From Micavibrio aeruginosavorus (GTDB lineage Bacteria > Pseudomonadota > Alphaproteobacteria > Micavibrionales > Micavibrionaceae), in assembly GCA_003241285.1 (NCBI GenBank), contig QFOT01000128.1, positions 1-6,506 on the forward strand: a DNA stretch of 6,506 nt, given 5' to 3'. The notes beneath the pieces were generated by a model. That model saw only the letters and a list, made by a program, of their open reading frames with translations. It had not been told where the DNA came from and searched no databases. A program made the position numbers and the translations under genes. This document shows, piece after piece, positions 5,603 to 6,506 of this stretch. Each line of letters starts with the position of its first letter. Position 1 is the stretch's first letter.

Positions 5603-6506
5603 ATGGCTGAGTTACTACAAGGACGTACAGGTGAATGGGAAATCGTAATCGGTCTCGAGGTACACGCCCAGATTATTGCGAAATCGAAACTTTTTTCAGG
5701 ATCGTCCTGTGAATTCGGTGCTGCACCCAACACACATGTATCATTGGTGGATGCCGCCATGCCCGGCATGCTGCCTGTCCTGAATGAATATTGCGTCGAA
5801 CAGGCCGTTCGCACCGGATTAGGCCTGAATGCCGCTATCAATAACCGTTCCGTTTTCGAACGCAAAAACTATTTCTATCCTGATTTGCCGCAAGGATACC
5901 AAATTTCGCAATTCCTGCACCCTATCGTCGGTAAAGGCGAAATAGAAGTCGATCTGGCCAATGGCACGACAAAAAAAATCGGCGTCACCCGCCTTCACCT
6001 TGAGCAGGATGCGGGTAAATCCATTCATGACCAGCATCCGACTAAGAGCTTCGTCGATCTCAACCGTTCTGGCTGCGCCTTGATGGAGATCGTGTCAGAG
6101 CCTGATATGCGAAGCGCCGAAGAAGCAACGGCTTACGTTGCAAAACTTCGTATGATTATGCGCTATCTTGAAACCTGCGACGGTAATTTGGAAGAAGGCT
6201 CCATGCGGGCCGATGTTAACGTATCGGTTCGCAAACCCGGCGCACAATTCGGCACAAGAACAGAAACCAAGAACGTCAATTCTCTCAAAGCTATCCAAAT
6301 GGCGATTGATTACGAAGCCCGCCGCCAGATTGAAATCATCGAAGATGGTGGCACGATCAAACAAGAAACACGACTATGGGACCCTACCAAAAACGAAACC
6401 CGGTCCATGCGTTCAAAAGAAGAAGCGCATGACTACCGCTATTTCCCTGATCCAGATCTCCTGCCTGTCGTTTTGGAAGATAAATTTATTTTGCAGATCA
6501 AGGACA
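5603..6506 (+). CDS. gatB: Asp-tRNA(Asn)/Glu-tRNA(Gln) amidotransferase subunit B (3' end outside window)
   Basis: GatB binds the mischarged tRNA, activates the Glu/Asp side chain with ATP as a phosphoryl intermediate, and amidates it with ammonia tunnelled from GatA. The frame is open from the ATG at 5603 to the window end, giving 301 codons, about 60% of a usual GatB of roughly 480 residues. The missing part should hold the rest of the cradle domain and the helical/YqeY-like tail that contacts tRNA. Family blocks in order: 'EIVIGLEVHAQ' (13-23), 'VDAAMPGMLPVLN' (49-61), 'FERKNYFYPDLPQGYQISQ' (85-103), 'LHLEQDAGKSIHD' (131-143), 'DLNRSGCALMEIVSEPD', 'ETKNVNSLKAI' and 'DYRYFPDPDLLPV'. Glu19, His21 and Glu134 correspond to the active-site metal ligands known in the Staphylococcus enzyme. 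Sequence looks normal; only the operon position, after two unrelated exported genes, is odd. Confidence 0.97.
   Translation, partial: MAELLQGRTGEWEIVIGLEVHAQIIAKSKLFSGSSCEFGAAPNTHVSLVDAAMPGMLPVLNEYCVEQAVRTGLGLNAAINNRSVFERKNYFYPDLPQGYQISQFLHPIVGKGEIEVDLANGTTKKIGVTRLHLEQDAGKSIHDQHPTKSFVDLNRSGCALMEIVSEPDMRSAEEATAYVAKLRMIMRYLETCDGNLEEGSMRADVNVSVRKPGAQFGTRTETKNVNSLKAIQMAIDYEARRQIEIIEDGGTIKQETRLWDPTKNETRSMRSKEEAHDYRYFPDPDLLPVVLEDKFILQIKD

Noticed and set aside
5365..5865. 166-codon open frame on the minus strand
   Set aside because: It runs antisense across the end of the second cysteine-rich gene and the start of gatB, both well supported on the + strand. Its translation shows no recognisable domain.

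Overview
The window looks like chromosomal DNA of a Gram-negative bacterium, most likely an alphaproteobacterium. GatA carries the 'SPWKR...TPGGSSGGS' form of its signature, and ruvX lies divergently next to gatC, an arrangement I recall from alphaproteobacterial genomes. Two proteins have Sec signal peptides suited to a periplasm. I cannot name the genus. I saw no rRNA, tRNA, CRISPR array or insertion sequence.

Left part (1-1460): the 3' end of one patatin-like gene is followed by a second patatin-like gene. They share a recognisable C-terminal segment and look like diverged tandem paralogs. The second has lost key glycines in both the oxyanion-hole loop and the nucleophile elbow. The 99-bp gap between them holds a promoter-like region with an 11-nt tandem repeat and a small palindrome.

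Middle part (1488-2637): a YgjP-like (DUF45) zinc metallopeptidase gene on the + strand converges with ruvX/yqgF on the - strand. Their 3' ends overlap by 47 bp.

Right part (2696-6506): a compact operon with gaps of 3-12 nt, in the order gatC, gatA, two small exported cysteine-rich proteins, gatB (cut by the window edge). GatCAB converts Glu-tRNA(Gln) and/or Asp-tRNA(Asn) to the amidated forms needed for translation. The two genes lodged between gatA and gatB are the most unusual element here. They are paralogs of each other, each with a signal peptide and eight mature-region cysteines in the same order, and each seems to contain two copies of a C...CxC...C module. I cannot assign them a function. 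Their place in a housekeeping translation operon suggests steady expression rather than a direct role in tRNA amidation, because they should be exported while GatCAB is cytoplasmic.
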